From positions 3,083,396 through 3,147,395 of the forward strand of contig JAJTWR010000365.1 in NCBI GenBank assembly GCA_021613335.1: a DNA stretch of 64,000 bases, read 5' to 3'. The notes under the pieces are model-generated. The model was not told the origin of the DNA. It did no database searches and saw nothing but the letters and a program-made list of their open reading frames with translations. The DNA comes from Whitmania pigra. Taxonomy: Eukaryota; Annelida; Clitellata; Hirudinida; Haemopidae. The position numbers and the translations under genes are program-made. Below are positions 20,670 to 35,600 of the stretch, one piece after another. How positions within the stretch are numbered: position 1 is the stretch's first letter; every line of letters starts with the position of its first letter.

Positions 20670-23600
20670 TCACTTAAGCAGAATTCTCTTTTCAGGATCC
20701 ACGCTGCAGAGCCAAGTGTCAACACAATGACAAGCCAATATTTCTTTAGGAAAAACTCCACGTTCCAACTGAACTCTAATGCGCACCTCTTGATCTCTGG
20801 CTTCAATGAACTCCAATAGAATGTCGTACAAGCTGAAAAATCAATCACCAGCTTAATGTGAACATCTGATTAATTCTTAAAGCCCTACCTTTGTTTCGAG
20901 TTGTCAAACTCTTCATCATGTGGAACGTTTATGATGAATACGATGCATTCGTACAACAATGAGGAAAACAAATCCACTCTCACAAATTGCAGACATTTCA
21001 TCAGTCGTTGTTGAATATCATCAGGCATGATTTCTTTATATTTATCATTGACACTCCAAAAGGGTAGCTGCACAAAAATGAATTCGGAGGTGATATTGTA
21101 AAGTATATTTGATTCATTAAAACTCACTTGTCCATTTCTAACTTGCATCTTTGTTTGGATGAAGGAAAGTGACAGCCAAGTCTGTTTTGCATGTTTTAAT
21201 TGTAGATCTCTCATCTAATAATTAAAAAAAATTACTTTAATGAGGTGGCACTTTGATTGTTCAATAAAGACTAAAGCTTACCGATGGATAATCAGCAAAT
21301 ATATTTTTCATTTTAAGGGTCTCAGTCATGAATTGTATAATATTTTCATTTGGGTCACTGCCAAGAGAAGCAATAAATTCCAGAACAACATTGAAGCAAG
21401 GCATAACTTTAGATAGGTCGGGCAATATTTTGAAATCATTCTCCAACATTGTCACCATAGTCATCTTCAACCAAAATCATAAACTTAAAATAAATTAAAT
21501 TTTATTTTGCAAAAAATATATGGAAAAACCTGGGGAATCTTTTTTTCAATTTCAGCAAACACAAAGCAGACATTAAAATCTTCCGTGTAATTTATAAATG
21601 TTATCTAGAAAGCAATAAATCGTTAATTTGGATTTAAAACTAAAATTCAAGAGAGGTTTTACATTTGGTTTTATCCTTGGTTTATCATAAATAAATTGAT
21701 CCATTATTTGGTGCTCAAGGTTTGTAAAGTCATATTCCAACTTTGTGCTTTTCCCAGGTTCAAGATTATAATTACAATGAGCAAGTATTAACATGTGCAA
21801 TTCTTTTTCTGGATCAAACAGAATCAGATGACTGGATGTGCATTCTCTCAGCGGCATCACCTTTGTTATGCTTTAACAAAAATAGCAGAAAGAAATTATT
21901 AGTGAGGATGAAAAAAATTGGGAATGTTCTAGCAATAACCTTTTTCCAGTTGTTTTCTCATAAACATTTAGAAGTTGATTTTGTTGATCAACCAGATAGT
22001 GAATCAAAGAAAGAGAACAAATTCCAAGGCCTTTCGTTGTCGGCAAAAAATAACCAATTTTACTGTTGTAGTTAAGATGTTCTTTCAAATATTCTCCAGG
22101 AACAACTTTTTGTTGGAAAACTAAAAAAAATTATATTTCATTAAAAAAGTACTCTTACTCAAGCCAAGTTGGGGAGTTAATTATATTTTTGAAATCCATT
22201 TAGGAACTATGTTTCACAAATGTGTTTCTGGAACTCTACTTACTAATAGTATTAAAAGATAAAACAAGTTGAAGTACAAAACTCTTAAATACTTTTAGGA
22301 ACTTAAGTGAATAAATTATAGCTTTATGTTTGTTGCATGGTACTAATATAACACGTCATCACAAATCTCACCAAATTTCTTCAAGTTATATCTAAGAGAA
22401 TTCCAGGAAGCAAAAAAATCCTTAAAAAGGTCTTGGAGAGCTGATTTCACCATTTCTACAATGGAAAGTATGGGCAAATTAAAAAAAAAACTATTTTGAA
22501 ATATATTTATAAAAAAATACATGAAATGTATTTATAAAAAAAAATATTTGATGAAATTTTTATATGATACCATCTTGGTCTTTTAGGAATTCATTCACCG
22601 TGTAATTCTCAGCTTCGATTGCGCTAATTCGTCTGTTGAGAGCCATGCATAACCTTCTTTGAAGGTCAAATATGGCTGGCAGTCGCTTGATTTCTTGCAG
22701 AACATGGCTCTGATATAAAAGAAGATAATTTTGTAAAATTTAAAAACTGTATATTAAACTGTAAAAGCCATATTTTTTTTAATAATGCACGATCTAAATG
22801 AAACTAACATGTTCCAAAACGTATTGTAGAAAAATATGTTTATCCTCATCTTTAGATGTTCCACTTAGTTTTGATAAATTACGCAAGTTAAGAAGCAAAT
22901 GCTCTTTGGAAACCCTAGGTCTGAACTTCCAGAAAACAGAACATTGATGAATGTTCTGCAAGGTTCTGTCTGGTAAGTTTCTATCCTCGTCAACCTCATA
23001 AATTATTTTCATTAGAGGACTGAGAACTGAGAAATGAAACTCACTACATAAATAAGTATTTATTTATTTAATTTTATTAATTATTTATCCTTACAGATAT
23101 CTGAAAAAGTAAATGAACCAACCAAGTCCGTCATCTTCTAGTATCATTTTTCTTCCGTCTTCTACGATTTCATCGATGTTCTAAAATTATAAAATTCAAC
23201 ACGCTTTATTATTATTTAATATTATTATTTTGATATTATAGATATGGAGTTTACATCAAAGTAAGGCCTAATGAACTCGTTTACAAATTCATTTTCCCAC
23301 TGCAATCTACCATTCTTGGAACTCAGGTTCAACGGTTTATCTGAGTGCAAAGAAATAAAACTTAATTAATTTATTAATAAAAGAAGTAGTTATAAATTAT
23401 GGTATACTTGGAAGACTTTTTCTATACAAGGCATCAACGATTGCATGCAATGCAACAAGAATATTGTCTTCGTTTTGGCCGCTAGCGATTTTTATTGTTT
23501 CGAAGTCATGTGTCATGTGGTTCCAAAAGAATTCTTGTACTCCATCTTTATGTATATATGGTTTTATAAAATCATTTGGAAATACCTGTAAAATATATTA

Positions 23601-26600
23601 ATTAAACTGCATTACTGAATTCTATAATTTTCATATGGCGATGGCAATGGGTCGTGCTTCACAGCCCAGCCCGAAAGGCCAGAGAGCACTTTCAGATGGT
23701 GAGATTGTATGCCAATGTTGCAGTGATTATAAAGAGCTTTCAACATCCTCTAAGCTCTTAAGACACTCAAGAGGTCGGTTAAACACGGAAGATTTTTAAA
23801 ATGTAACTAACGGTTTGTGTTGTGCTTTACGAAAAATGTGTCTTCTGATAAAGGAAAAATATTGCAAAACTTTAAATAACACAAACTCACAGAACTAAAT
23901 GAACCAAGGTATAGGGAGGCGTGAAGAAAGAATCTGGTTATTGAAACTTGCAATGGCGTCATTTCTCTTTCACCATAAGGAGTCTCTGCCTGACCAGGTT
24001 GTCCCAGAATGTGTCCAGGTTGAGTAGTTTCATTTCTGTTAATGATATTTAGGTCAGTTAAGTGACTTAATTTAACTGTCATTTTTCTAAATTCTGCTAA
24101 TAAAATCAAAATAAAACTGAATAAAATTAAACTAACATCACGTCGATATTCCTATTCCCTTTAGCAAGTTTATAATCCAAACCTCCTATTTCTTCATTAC
24201 AAGTCGGACACCTACTTAGAGTTGTGGGCATGCCACACTGAAAATGGGGAGCATTTTTATTAATTCCATAAATTTAAATAAAATATTAATTTTGATTAAC
24301 GTAAAGATGCTAACTTCTCCGATGGTATATAGGTGATTGTTGGAACACTCTTCAAGATAAATAACATTTACATTAAACTGTTAATAAGCTTTTATAATGT
24401 AAAATTTATAATGCAACTAAAAATTATGGATTGTTGTAAACTTCAAGTGACCGCAACTTACTGTAGAATTTAATTTTTCCAGACATCTTAAGGAGATCGA
24501 GGGCTTCAAAGGTATCATCCTGGGGCATAGTTGGCAAGTAGTTATCCTAAAACAAAAATCATTAACGTAAAATTGTAACTAATTGTTTCAAAAATTAATT
24601 TGGTACATTCTAGTTAAAGATGACATTAATAATACCATAATGGTATATGATATGATTCCACTCAGTAAGTTATTTATCATTCATAACATAAAAATTAAAT
24701 TACGATTAGTGTACTACATTGTAGAGCCACAGCCTCAGAAAATAGCAATAACGACAGCATCACTAAATGTGTTTACCTTGAGAGATTTAGGATCGTTCAT
24801 TGGCAAGGAAAGTAATTGAATGACTTTGTTTTTAGAAGTCATGAATCTAATGGCCACCATAAAATGGAAAAGTAGAACAAGGAGATTTTTTTCAGTGTAA
24901 GTTGGATTTGGTCTGGTATTCACAAGCTTCAAATCGCGATTCAATATATCCATAGCTAGATCCTGTTAACAGAAACAAAAACACCAGCACATCTTATTAA
25001 ATAAACAAAAACTTAGGTTTGAAAAAATATTAGTTTTTACTTTGCTCTTTAAAAGGTTTTTACCAGAAAGATAATTATCCCACAAGTCCACCTCCTGAAG
25101 GATAACATTTGAATTTTATAATAAAGTGTTTCTAAAATTCAATATAAAAAGTACTGACATCTACAATTTCTGTTGTTGGTGAATAGATCATTTGTTGAAA
25201 AAGTGCAAGAATTAAATTATAATCTGTGAGATCTTTAACCTAAAATGCAAAATATAAATTCAATAATATTTTCAATTATATGTCATTTTCAAATAGCCCA
25301 CTTTATCAAGCAAAAAAGGCTTTTTCTCATAAAATGCTTCAAACAGGCAATCTCTCGTGTGCTTATAATTACTTCTGCATATAAGAAAATAGTCCAAAGA
25401 AATTTTCTCCCGCTGAAACAAAATATAACTATATAGAATATATTTAGATAAACTATAAAAGCTATCAATAAAACATGCTTTGATGTTTATATCTTGCGGG
25501 GTTATAAACCATTTGCAATCAGGGCGTCCGGCAAACGAAGCCAAGACGTGAAAGCTGGACTTATGAGTTATCTGCTTCATCAAAAAATACCTGTAAAAAT
25601 TACAAAATTGAAAGTTTCAAGACTTTACAGAGAAAACTCATTTTCAACTAAATTCTCTGCAAATTTTTGTAAGCACATATATAAATAATATCAGCTCATT
25701 TAACTTTTAAAAAATGAGATGAAATAGTGTTAGACTATTTTAGACATTCAGTACGTTGTCAAGGGACAAGCAACAACAAAGATGTTAAGCCCCTAGCGTC
25801 TTTTGGGCCCCATGTTATCAATTTGGTAGCAGTCTTTTAATAAAATTACATTCGTGCAGTTGTACGAATATAGTAAAGTAGGTGCTCTAATTGTAAAACT
25901 ATTCTAATACAGACTCAAAGAAAAAAGCTTCAGGGTGGACAATTTTTCCGCAAAAGGCATTCGACGACGCAACCCTCACTAAGAATAGTTTAGGAGGGAT
26001 AAGATAAAGATAACTGGATAAAGGCAGCAGCGCATTCTGAGGTTCAAACGTAATTTAAAGTATTATATTATACATTTTCGCATATTAAATGCAGGAAATC
26101 CAACCTGGCTTGATCAATCTTTGTGAAAATTATACTTGCCAAATCACTCAAAGATTTCAGAGCACATCCATGAATATCAAGAGCTTTATTGACATAATGT
26201 TCATGTATTCCATCTGCTAATTTTGTGAGCCCAAATTTAAGCAATGCTAGATTTCGAAATGTCTCGATGTCGATGCCATAGTTTCCGTTCTTCAAATTAA
26301 TTAAATTATTTTCTTTCCAAAGATCCCTCACAAAATTTAAACACTCCTTCACCCCATTGGTTTTTGCTCCAACATTTGTATAATGATCCTGCAGTAATTT
26401 GTCAATTTAAATTTTCGTTGCCAAAGATTTTTAAATAACTGACTTACTTCAAAGCAATTAATGCAAAGAATTCCCAATTCAGTAATTTGAAGCACATCCT
26501 CAGAAAGGACACTTTGGGCATTTTGTAAAAATATTTGCAAATGTTTTTTGGCCAAAGACATTCTAAAACATTTATGTTCATTCATAAAATATTATATAAA
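20670..26600 (-). CDS. RNF213: RNF213 C-terminal exons
   Basis: Many 60-290-nt exons follow the RING and surround the RZ finger. Examples: 26.35-26.56 kb (MSLAKKHLQIFLQNAQSVLS), 26.07-26.34 kb (HEHYVNKALDIHGCALKSL), 25.27-25.56 kb (SFHVLASFAGRPDCKWFI), 24.74-24.95 kb, 22.8-23.0 kb, 21.87-22.09 kb, 21.57-21.86 kb, 21.26-21.46 kb, 20.89-21.22 kb and the last exon 20670-20832. Exon edges not listed in the parent entry are approximate. 25.69-26.06 kb is an intron with no feature I recognise. Confidence 0.75.
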
Positions 26601-29600
26601 AAATGTTTGATATATTTATATGCCATGCAAAACTAACTCGTGTTTAAGAAGAAGTTGGAGCAAGAAAGACCTTATGATAAAATTTGGGTCATTATATCCA
26701 CTTAGGTAACTTCGAATTTGTTTATCCACATCGGGTTTAGAGACAATAACTTTGAGTAGCTTTGTAATGATTGCTTCCTCTGGTGGTTCATTCCCATCAA
26801 AACACATTTTGGAGACCAGAGCCATAAAAAATGAGTTCAATTGCTTTTTGAAGGTAACATATTTGTCTACTGATTTCCTTAAAACATTTTCAAAAATTTT
26901 CTCATTTATAGTGATATAGTCAAAAATTATTTCAACAAAAATTATTTTACTTTGAAATTTTAGCTGAAATATCGACACATTGTGCAATCTCGCCGCATAT
27001 CAGGCACAAATTGCGATGACCAGCTCGCAGATCTCGATAACATTCTTCGCAATATTTATGTTCACATGAAAGAAATATTATTCCATCGTTTTGACACGAA
27101 CAACATTGCGATACCAATATTGATCCAAAACATTTTTCTAATGCAGTTGATTCACATCCTTTTAAAAAAGTCTCAATATTTTCAAAATTTTCCCAAGTTT
27201 TTAAGTCAAATCTTTCACCCATCGTAATCCAAAAACACAAATATTCTTGTTTATCTATTAAGTGATCTGATGATGTATGTTCAACAAATAATTTAAAAGA
27301 GTCTATTCTGTTCCAAGAATGCATCAGACTTTTGAGATCAACTTTCGTGTCTTCCAATTGAAGGTGCTGAAAAATTTGGTTAACAATAGATGTTAGTCTC
27401 TTCACTTTATGCACCCATCTTTTCATGGATTCTGAGTCTATCTCTTTGGAGAAGCTTAAATCTTTCAATATGTATGTCAAACATTCTTGCATAAATTTAG
27501 TCATGCTGTCTTTTGTATCACATACGACATTGAGAGTTTCAGGGCATGAATAAACCATTTCAGAGAAAAGTTTGTACTTTGTGTAATGATCATTATATGT
27601 TTCATGTATTTTTGAAAGTTTTATAAAATTTTTTGTATTGGTTTGAGAACTATCACACAAATAAATATTGTGCTTCACATCATTTGCAACCATTTCAAAT
27701 TCCTTGGAACTTTCTACAGAGACGGGTCTGTAAGTCATTTGAACGTAATCAATCAGATACATATCAAAGATTTTATGTTTAACTTCATCATCCTGAGAAA
27801 ATGTCAAAAGTAACTTTCCAATATCAGATGAATTAAAAGTTTCTTCTAGGTCAAATGAATTTATATTCATCCATTCAGAATGCGGTTGCTGCTGTGACAA
27901 AAGTTTGTCAAGGCTATCCTTAATTAGCCAGGAAAATGGCAGTTTAGCTTTCATTAATAATCCATCTTGTCTGAAAGTTTTCATATCAATTTGCGGCATA
28001 TCTCTATTTTCTTTAACAATCCTTATTTCATCATATTTCATAAAGGTGATGTTTGAATTTTTTAACATTTCAAACCAGAGATCGGTTGTCCATTTATCAG
28101 AAGTGTTCAGAAGATCCAAATTACAATTGGAATCAATGTAGGATATTATATAAGCTAATATAGGCGTGACTTTTGCTTCTAAGCATTGTAAAACAGAGTT
28201 TGCAAAAGATCCCGCATTGCAAACAGCTTCAAGAGATGCTGCTTCTTTTCTAAGCCAGGCCTCTGGTTCAAATGAAACACGTTCTTCTCTCTGAAGTAAT
28301 AATTGTGATATTCGAATTCTCAGAAGATCAATGAATCTGATATTGTTACCGTCTGTGCAGCGATTTTGCATGAGGATATCAAGAATTTTTGTCTTCCTAG
28401 ATCTGAAAGTGTCGCAATTAACAGGGCATTTTAGCGATGCAACTGATGCATGGATGCAATTCTCTAATATTTTGTTCAATGCATTCACTATAGAGTCAAT
28501 TTTTTTCTGATTTTGAACTTGTTCATAGTTGTCGGTATTAAGCAGTGCACTGATGCTTTTATCTTTCATATGAGGTAGTAGAAGCATAAAATTTGAATCT
28601 GGTTGAAGATTGTCAATGTGGTAAGACAGCCATTTGCCACTCTGAAACCCCACAAAACATCCCCCAGCAACTTTTGGAAGTTGAATAATGAGTAAAACAT
28701 TCTTCAGAAATTTTTCATCGGCAGGGGCATCCCAGTTGGTATACTCATTCTGGATATTGAATCTTGTGCATGAAATCAAGTCTCCACACTGGTCCCCAGA
28801 ATCACACTGTATGATCAGTATTTTCCTGTGATGAATTGAACTTTGAAAAAATTGTTTTATGGCACTGGAAAACTGCTGTTCTGTGCCAAAAGCTTGCAAT
28901 GAAAAAATTTCAATCGATTCAGGGAGCACTCCTAAGGTTTTTGTCATTTTTTCCACTTCGCTTTTCAGCAAAAGCCTTGAATGTGTTGTGATCTGAACAA
29001 AAGTGTTATTGATGCAATCCTTTTCAATTATGTATGTTCTGAGGAAATTTTCTAAATTTTCATGTGGCTGTTTTTCAAAATATGTCTGATGAATGTCTTT
29101 GCCATCAATTTTAATGCTTGTTAGACCGAAAATTGCTTCTGGAGAAGCACATTGAAGAAGGAGATTTTGGCAATAGTCCAACACATCATTCTTACTAGTC
29201 TTAAAAAGTCCCTCATTCTGGAGGTTACTGAATGCTTGAAGGATCGTTGAAGCAAGTGCATTTGGATGAAAACCAATGAAAACATCAGCAAGTGTTAACG
29301 CCTTTTTTCTGCCGTAATTTCTTTCTTTAATGAATTTTTCTGCCCACTTCATCAAATCATTTGTAATGACCATCTGCTCAGGAGTTAACAGGGTGTCAAT
29401 TGTCACGTAATGTTTTTCGAGTCTGTTAATCAGTGGAATTGGAAACCTTTCATAAACAACTTGTTTGTCGGCCACCACTATCAGTCTGAAAGACTGGTGC
29501 ACTTTGCATTTAACTCTGCGAGTCCCAAGACCCAGATCAACAAACCTGTTACCTCCAAGCGTTACATAATATTGGTTTAAAGCGTCGTAAAGACTTTCGT

Positions 29601-32600
29601 ACAGATTTTCCAAATTCAAAAGTATCACTGTTTTTCCAGTTTCCATGCATATTTTTATTCTGTTAATGTTGCGACAAACCTGGATGTACTCGAGATCTTT
29701 TGGAAAGCTACTTCCAAATATGATGACAGAATCATTAATTTGCTGTAAATCGTTTTGAAGAAGATTGAATGACGAATAGTTTTCCATCAGAATCAAGAGG
29801 TATCGGTTCTCAAAATCTGGATTGATTTCATCGATGCTTTCCCTAATCAGAGATATAGCAAGTAGATTGCAGTCTGATGATAGTTCTTCTGAAGTGTAAC
29901 ATTCTTTAACGAATTCCCTGAATATCTCTATTGCATTAATTGCTTCCAAACCACTAAAACTTCTCAGAATTGCTCGTTGCAAGTCATTCCATGATGGAAA
30001 ATTTTGCCAACGTTTGGACACAGCATAAATGATTTTTATTAAGCTAATAAAAGTAAAATAATCTATTAAGCATAAAATTGTAATCAAAATATTATTTCAG
30101 CCAAACCTGTAAAAATCTCTCAAACCAAAAAATTCTTTGATTTCCATAGTTGTTTCACAGAGCTTCAAATAACCCTTTGCAAGTGGGCCTAACAGTTTTT
30201 CGCAATAGGGGAGTTTTGAGCCATCAGAACAAATACTCCTACATGCAACAGAGTAAAATTCATCGTTCAAAAGTAAAAGTAGCGTTTTAAAGAAAATAAA
30301 TAATAAAAACTTCATACCTGGCACTTAGTTTAAGTTCATTTTCATCAGGTAGGCATCTCTGAACAAAGATTCCTCTGTTCATTTTGGCAGGATCAAGCGA
30401 CCAGTTTGAAATACCGATGAAAGCGACCTTCTTATGAGGTAAACTTTCTTCCTCGTCTCCACACCCATCCTCCAAAAGGGGGTGTAATGCCTTCAAAGGT
30501 ATTTTCTCTGAATCTTCTGCTAGACCCACTTCGTCCAGCACAACAACCGATACGAACTTGTCCAAATCTTTTCCTTCCTGTAGCTTAGCACATTGTTTAA
30601 ATGTCTCAGAAATACCTTCTGGAGTTGAGAGAGGACTGCATTGATATGAAACCATGTGAGCCTGTAAAATGTAATAGTAAGTTTATAAGATTTGTCTGAC
30701 TACCAGCGAGACTAGCATACAGATTTAAGGCTGTGGAAAAACTTGGATTTTGATTGGTTTCCTTGCATTGCATCAGCAACCACTGTCTTCGCCAATGACT
30801 TGGAGCTCCCGGGTTTTCCAATAAGAAATAAGGGGATTCTCAGTTCAATACAGACCACCATGACAAAGACATTTTCCTTTAAAGCCTCATTGCGTGCGAT
30901 ATTTTCGTTTAGATCCACTTCTCGTAGAAAAACATCTTGACATCTAATAGAATAAGATGTTGGGCATCAAGTTTATGACCTCTATGTAATATTTATTGGT
31001 TTATTGCGAGCCCATATATTTAAGTTATAATAAATAATAATTTAAGTAAAGTACGCTTGTAATTAGAAACTAGATGCACCTAACAAATACATATACACAA
31101 ATTATTTCAAGAATATATTCAATTAATATATACAATTTGATTATCCGGTTCCTGTTAATACTGGTTGTCAACGCTCAGCTGTTCTTTGACTGCCCTGAGA
31201 GCCAATTATTTGCTAATAAACAAATAATTCCCCCAATAATTATCACAAATTTACAATTACTTTGTTTTCCTGACCAGATATCTCATCTTTTAAATTTTAG
31301 AATTTTAGGTCTAATGAGAATTTTAACAAGTGTCATAGCAAAAAAGTATTTACGCTGATATTTCTTGTAGTATTGCATCAGGTCCATCTTTTAAAGTAAA
31401 AAGAGAGTCCAAATATGGTGAAATAAAAATTCTGTATTCATCTCTCTTTGATAGACAAGCGTGATAACAAACTCCAAGTGCCAGTATCAATGATCTTGAC
31501 AAATTGATGAGCTAAAAATAAAATCGTTAGTCTTTATTGCTTTTGATTTTAATAACTGAATTGCTAAACATATAGCAAACACTTTCCTTTTCCAAATCAC
31601 CGCAATCATCACTATCAGCATCATCCTCACAACTTACGTTATGATCACTGCAATCCGTGACATTGTAAGTGCAATCGGAGTCTCTGGCTATAACCTCGTC
31701 CATCTCAGCAAATATGTTGTCATGTTTGTAGAACCAAACCATAATTTTAAGGCACCTCTGAACATCTCGCAAACTCACAAAACTGCATTCGTCATTTTTG
31801 CGCCTCATGTATCTTTGGGAAGCAGACAAAACATCACTGATTTTTAGGATTAGAGTTTCAGACGACACTAAATTCAATTCATTCGAAATCTAAAAAAATG
31901 TGTTATTTCTATTTAATAAATAAATTAAATTTATTTTTGGGTTATAACAGTAGTTAATATCCATACACAGCAATGAACCATCTGTCTGATGTAAAGTTTT
32001 TCTGCGTGTTCACTCAGTTGTCCAAAATCCCAAACCAATGGAAGCAAGCTTGGTGGAAGAGGTCTCACTCGATAAACAAGATGTCTCATTGGAATTGGAC
32101 CTGCATAGTAATATTTGAAATTTAAATATAACATAATAATACAGTTGCGAGCTCCGTCGTTTTTTCGCGAGTTCTTTTAGAACTTTTTGATATTTTTCTG
32201 TATTACAACTTCAAAATAACTACAATGAAGAATTTAACATAACATAACATTTATTTGTAGTAATTAAGAAGACCTGGATCTGTGTAATAACCACTCTTTT
32301 TAATCCTAATAACTGAATTTACCTAAGTAAATTTTAAATTTATCTACTGTGTCAGCATGGATGGTTTCCTTATCTAATTTATTTCATAAGGAAACCACCC
32401 TTGTGCTGAAATAATTATTTTTTAAGTTTCCGATGCTTTCCTATATAATTTACAATTGTGCCCTCTGGTATGAGTCAATTAAATGTTTTTTTTATTCAGA
32501 TGTTGCTTAGCCTTTGTTAATTTAGAGCTTATTTTGTGTTGCGGACATGCACTAAGGAGAACCGCCTCTTTATGGATCATAGTTAATGTAATTAAATGTC

Positions 32601-35600
32601 ACATTTATAAAACAATTTTGCTTGAGAGGTATGTGGTTAACTTTTAAATTTGATGGATTGATTATTTTTAAAGGCTGAATAAATAAAATTAAAAAAAAAA
32701 AGAAATTAACTTTAAAAGCTTCAGAAAATAACATTTGTAATTGCTAATATTTAAGTCTTAGAGAAATTTAAAATTATTTAACATTTGTTAACATTGAATA
32801 ATTCAATACCTAAGCGATCTGTCGTCTTGCTTGACTTAACGTGATAACCAAGACCAGCCTTTTTCATCTTTCCGATCAATTCTTCGGAATGTCTGCAAAA
32901 TGTATTGTTTTGTTTTGATGTCGTTGTCAATTTGCCAATAAATATCAAAAGAAATCGTCATCAAATAATACAAATTTTATTTATTAAAACATATTTAATT
33001 TTTTTAAACAAATTTACATCGGCACAACAGATATAATTATATTACTTTCTGTAGGGATTGCAGGCAGCAATCAATTTAAGATTTACTCCATCAAGTGGCT
33101 CCCCACAAACTGCATTATCACACATAGCTTCCTTGATCACAGCTATGGCTGAAGTTGTATTTGCCTCATCAAAAAACAAGACTGTATTAATTCCGGGAAT
33201 TTTATTTGAGTTTTGTTTCGCGAGAGCCGAAACATTTTTTATTTTGTCAACGACGTTTTGAATTGTTGTACCTCCGTGTATCTAATGTGGACAAAATAGT
33301 GTGGAATTGAATTAATGAATTTAAATGATGTTCTAATACAAATGAAACACCTTCATCAAATACATGTTCTTGATTTTAGAAGACTGAGGCTTCATGAAAT
33401 CACATAAATATTTGATTAATCTTGTTTTTCCACATCCTGTCTCACCCATGATGACAACAGGAATGTTGCATCTGAATACAAAGTAAAGTCTTTCACATAA
33501 AATATTGTACTGTCTATTTTAAATAGCAGAAATTCATATAACCCAGAATCGTGTAAATTTGATTCTTGATAAGAGAATTTTATTTTTGTGAAGACGTACA
33601 TGCATAAAATTATAGCTTTTTATTTTAATAATAAAAATAATTTAATGCTATGTTTAGTAACATCCTAAAGGGTGCAACTTATGCAACTGCATGAAATTGA
33701 TTAAAACATATATAAAGTGCAATGCAAAGGAGTTTCAATGAAGGACCAAAACACTTCACCTAAATCTCATATAGATTGCTAGCATCTTCTTAATATTATC
33801 TGCAGTCAATTCATAAGTTTCATCGGGGTCTTGGACAACTTCTAATCCCATGATGGTCGCCACTTTGGCCAGTTTATTGATTCTAAAAAGACATGACCAA
33901 ACTTAATTTGACAATTTACATAAGCAATATCCTAAAATCGCCACACAGGAGAACAAACATGTTCTCAGCATTATCTACCTGCTCAGCTTGTCAAAATTCT
34001 CTCGAAGGTTCACCCCATTTCTGTGAAGTGCTTCAAACAGAGCTTTTGAGACGGCGCCTTTCATGAGTATTTTGTTGTTTGTTGGATTAATAATGTTACC
34101 ATTTTGATAATCCACAACAAAACCGATGAATGTGAACGAATGTCCATCATTGTTGAAAAACAGGTAAGGATGAGAGCTGCAATTGAGATTTAAAATGGTA
34201 AAATATCCAGGAAAAAATACTTTAATAATGCAGAACATCAACCTCATTTCCCATTTTCTCTTTATTTTATAGCCGTGAAGAAGTTTGCATTCATTCTGAA
34301 GAATTCATTTTAATATCAAAATAAAACTCTTTTCAGACAAAAACACTATTGCATTGTTTTCTTGCAGTTTTATACTAAAAACCGTAAAAGTATTGACATG
34401 TAAAGTAGGAATAGCATGTTGCATGTACAATTAAGTGTTTGCATCACTCAAGTAATTGAAGAAAACATTTGGGGGAGGCAAAGAACCATTCAGCTGCAAG
34501 AGCAAGTGAGGTCTTCTAAATTATTTACGAAGAAAGGAAATACATGCTGAACTTCCTCACCAAAAATAACAAACAGAAGACAGAGGCCACATATTTAATA
34601 AGCAGCAAAAACATCTTCACTGGGCGGCGTTTAGAAAGAAACAAGATATCAAGACTCACCCAGACGCCATATCGATGTATTAATGTTAAATTAAAAAAAA
34701 AAAGGAGTTGACTGGATGAGACCGGTAGCATCGAGCTTTTCTTTATAGATGGAAAGTGCAGTCAAATGATCAGGAAGTAGCTTATTATTGCATTAAGTGG
34801 TTTTTTTAAGTATTCATTATGTGGATCAGAAGCACCAACAAGGCATACTATTTATCTGCCTTAACAGAATGTCAGATGGTTTACATGTAATTTTGCAAAA
34901 TTAAGCAATGTGTAGTATTCTCACTTGATTATCGCTGACATCATTTATCGTCACTGGAGATTCCTCAGAAATATTAAGCGACCTTGTTGAAAAATCCTGT
35001 ATCACAAAATTGAAAACCAGCGAGCTTTAAAACATAACTTAAGCACACTTTCAACTAGTTTCAACCTGAGACATAAGAAGCATGAATCTGATCACAAATT
35101 GTCTAAAGTCAGGCAGATCTATTTCCATGAATCTCTTACAGAAAGAAGAGTTTTCATAAGCAACAAGCTGATTATTTAAAAAGTCTATGAAATGTTTCAG
35201 TTCTGCCCATGAAGGATTTTTTACACCACAATATCTATAAAAGAGAAATTTAGTAACATTAACTAACAAAAATGAATTTGTTCTTCAACCAAACATTGCT
35301 AAGAATACCTGAGCAATAAGTCAACACAGCCACTCATACTCAAATTAGTACTTGGTTGGTTTAATTGAGAATTCAGATAATGGCAGGCTTTCTGAAAGTG
35401 ATGGTTCTCAAACTCTTTATTATCTAGTTTTTGGTCCAGTGATGAAAAACTTTTGCTTTTATCCGCTGCGCAGAAAATCATCATCAAACGAAATCTTTAA
35501 AACAATCATTAAAAAACACTTTTAAACCATTTTCATTCAAGCTATCTGTGGGCGACCAGCAATTAAGGCTCGGCAGCAAATAAAATGTCTTATGGGTGTA

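Noticed and set aside
20663..20848. Minus-strand frame ending with a hydrophobic stretch (FLKKYWLVIVLTLGS...) as the RNF213 C-terminus
   Set aside because: The other open frame from the acceptor at 20833 (LYDILLEFIEARDQEVRI...) reads more like coding sequence and ends at a clean TGA. A membrane segment there is not expected for RNF213.
26982..27227. Plus-strand ORFs across the RNF213 long exon (for example 26982-27227, 27905-28141)
   Set aside because: Antisense shadows of a strongly supported coding exon with a RING finger on the minus strand.
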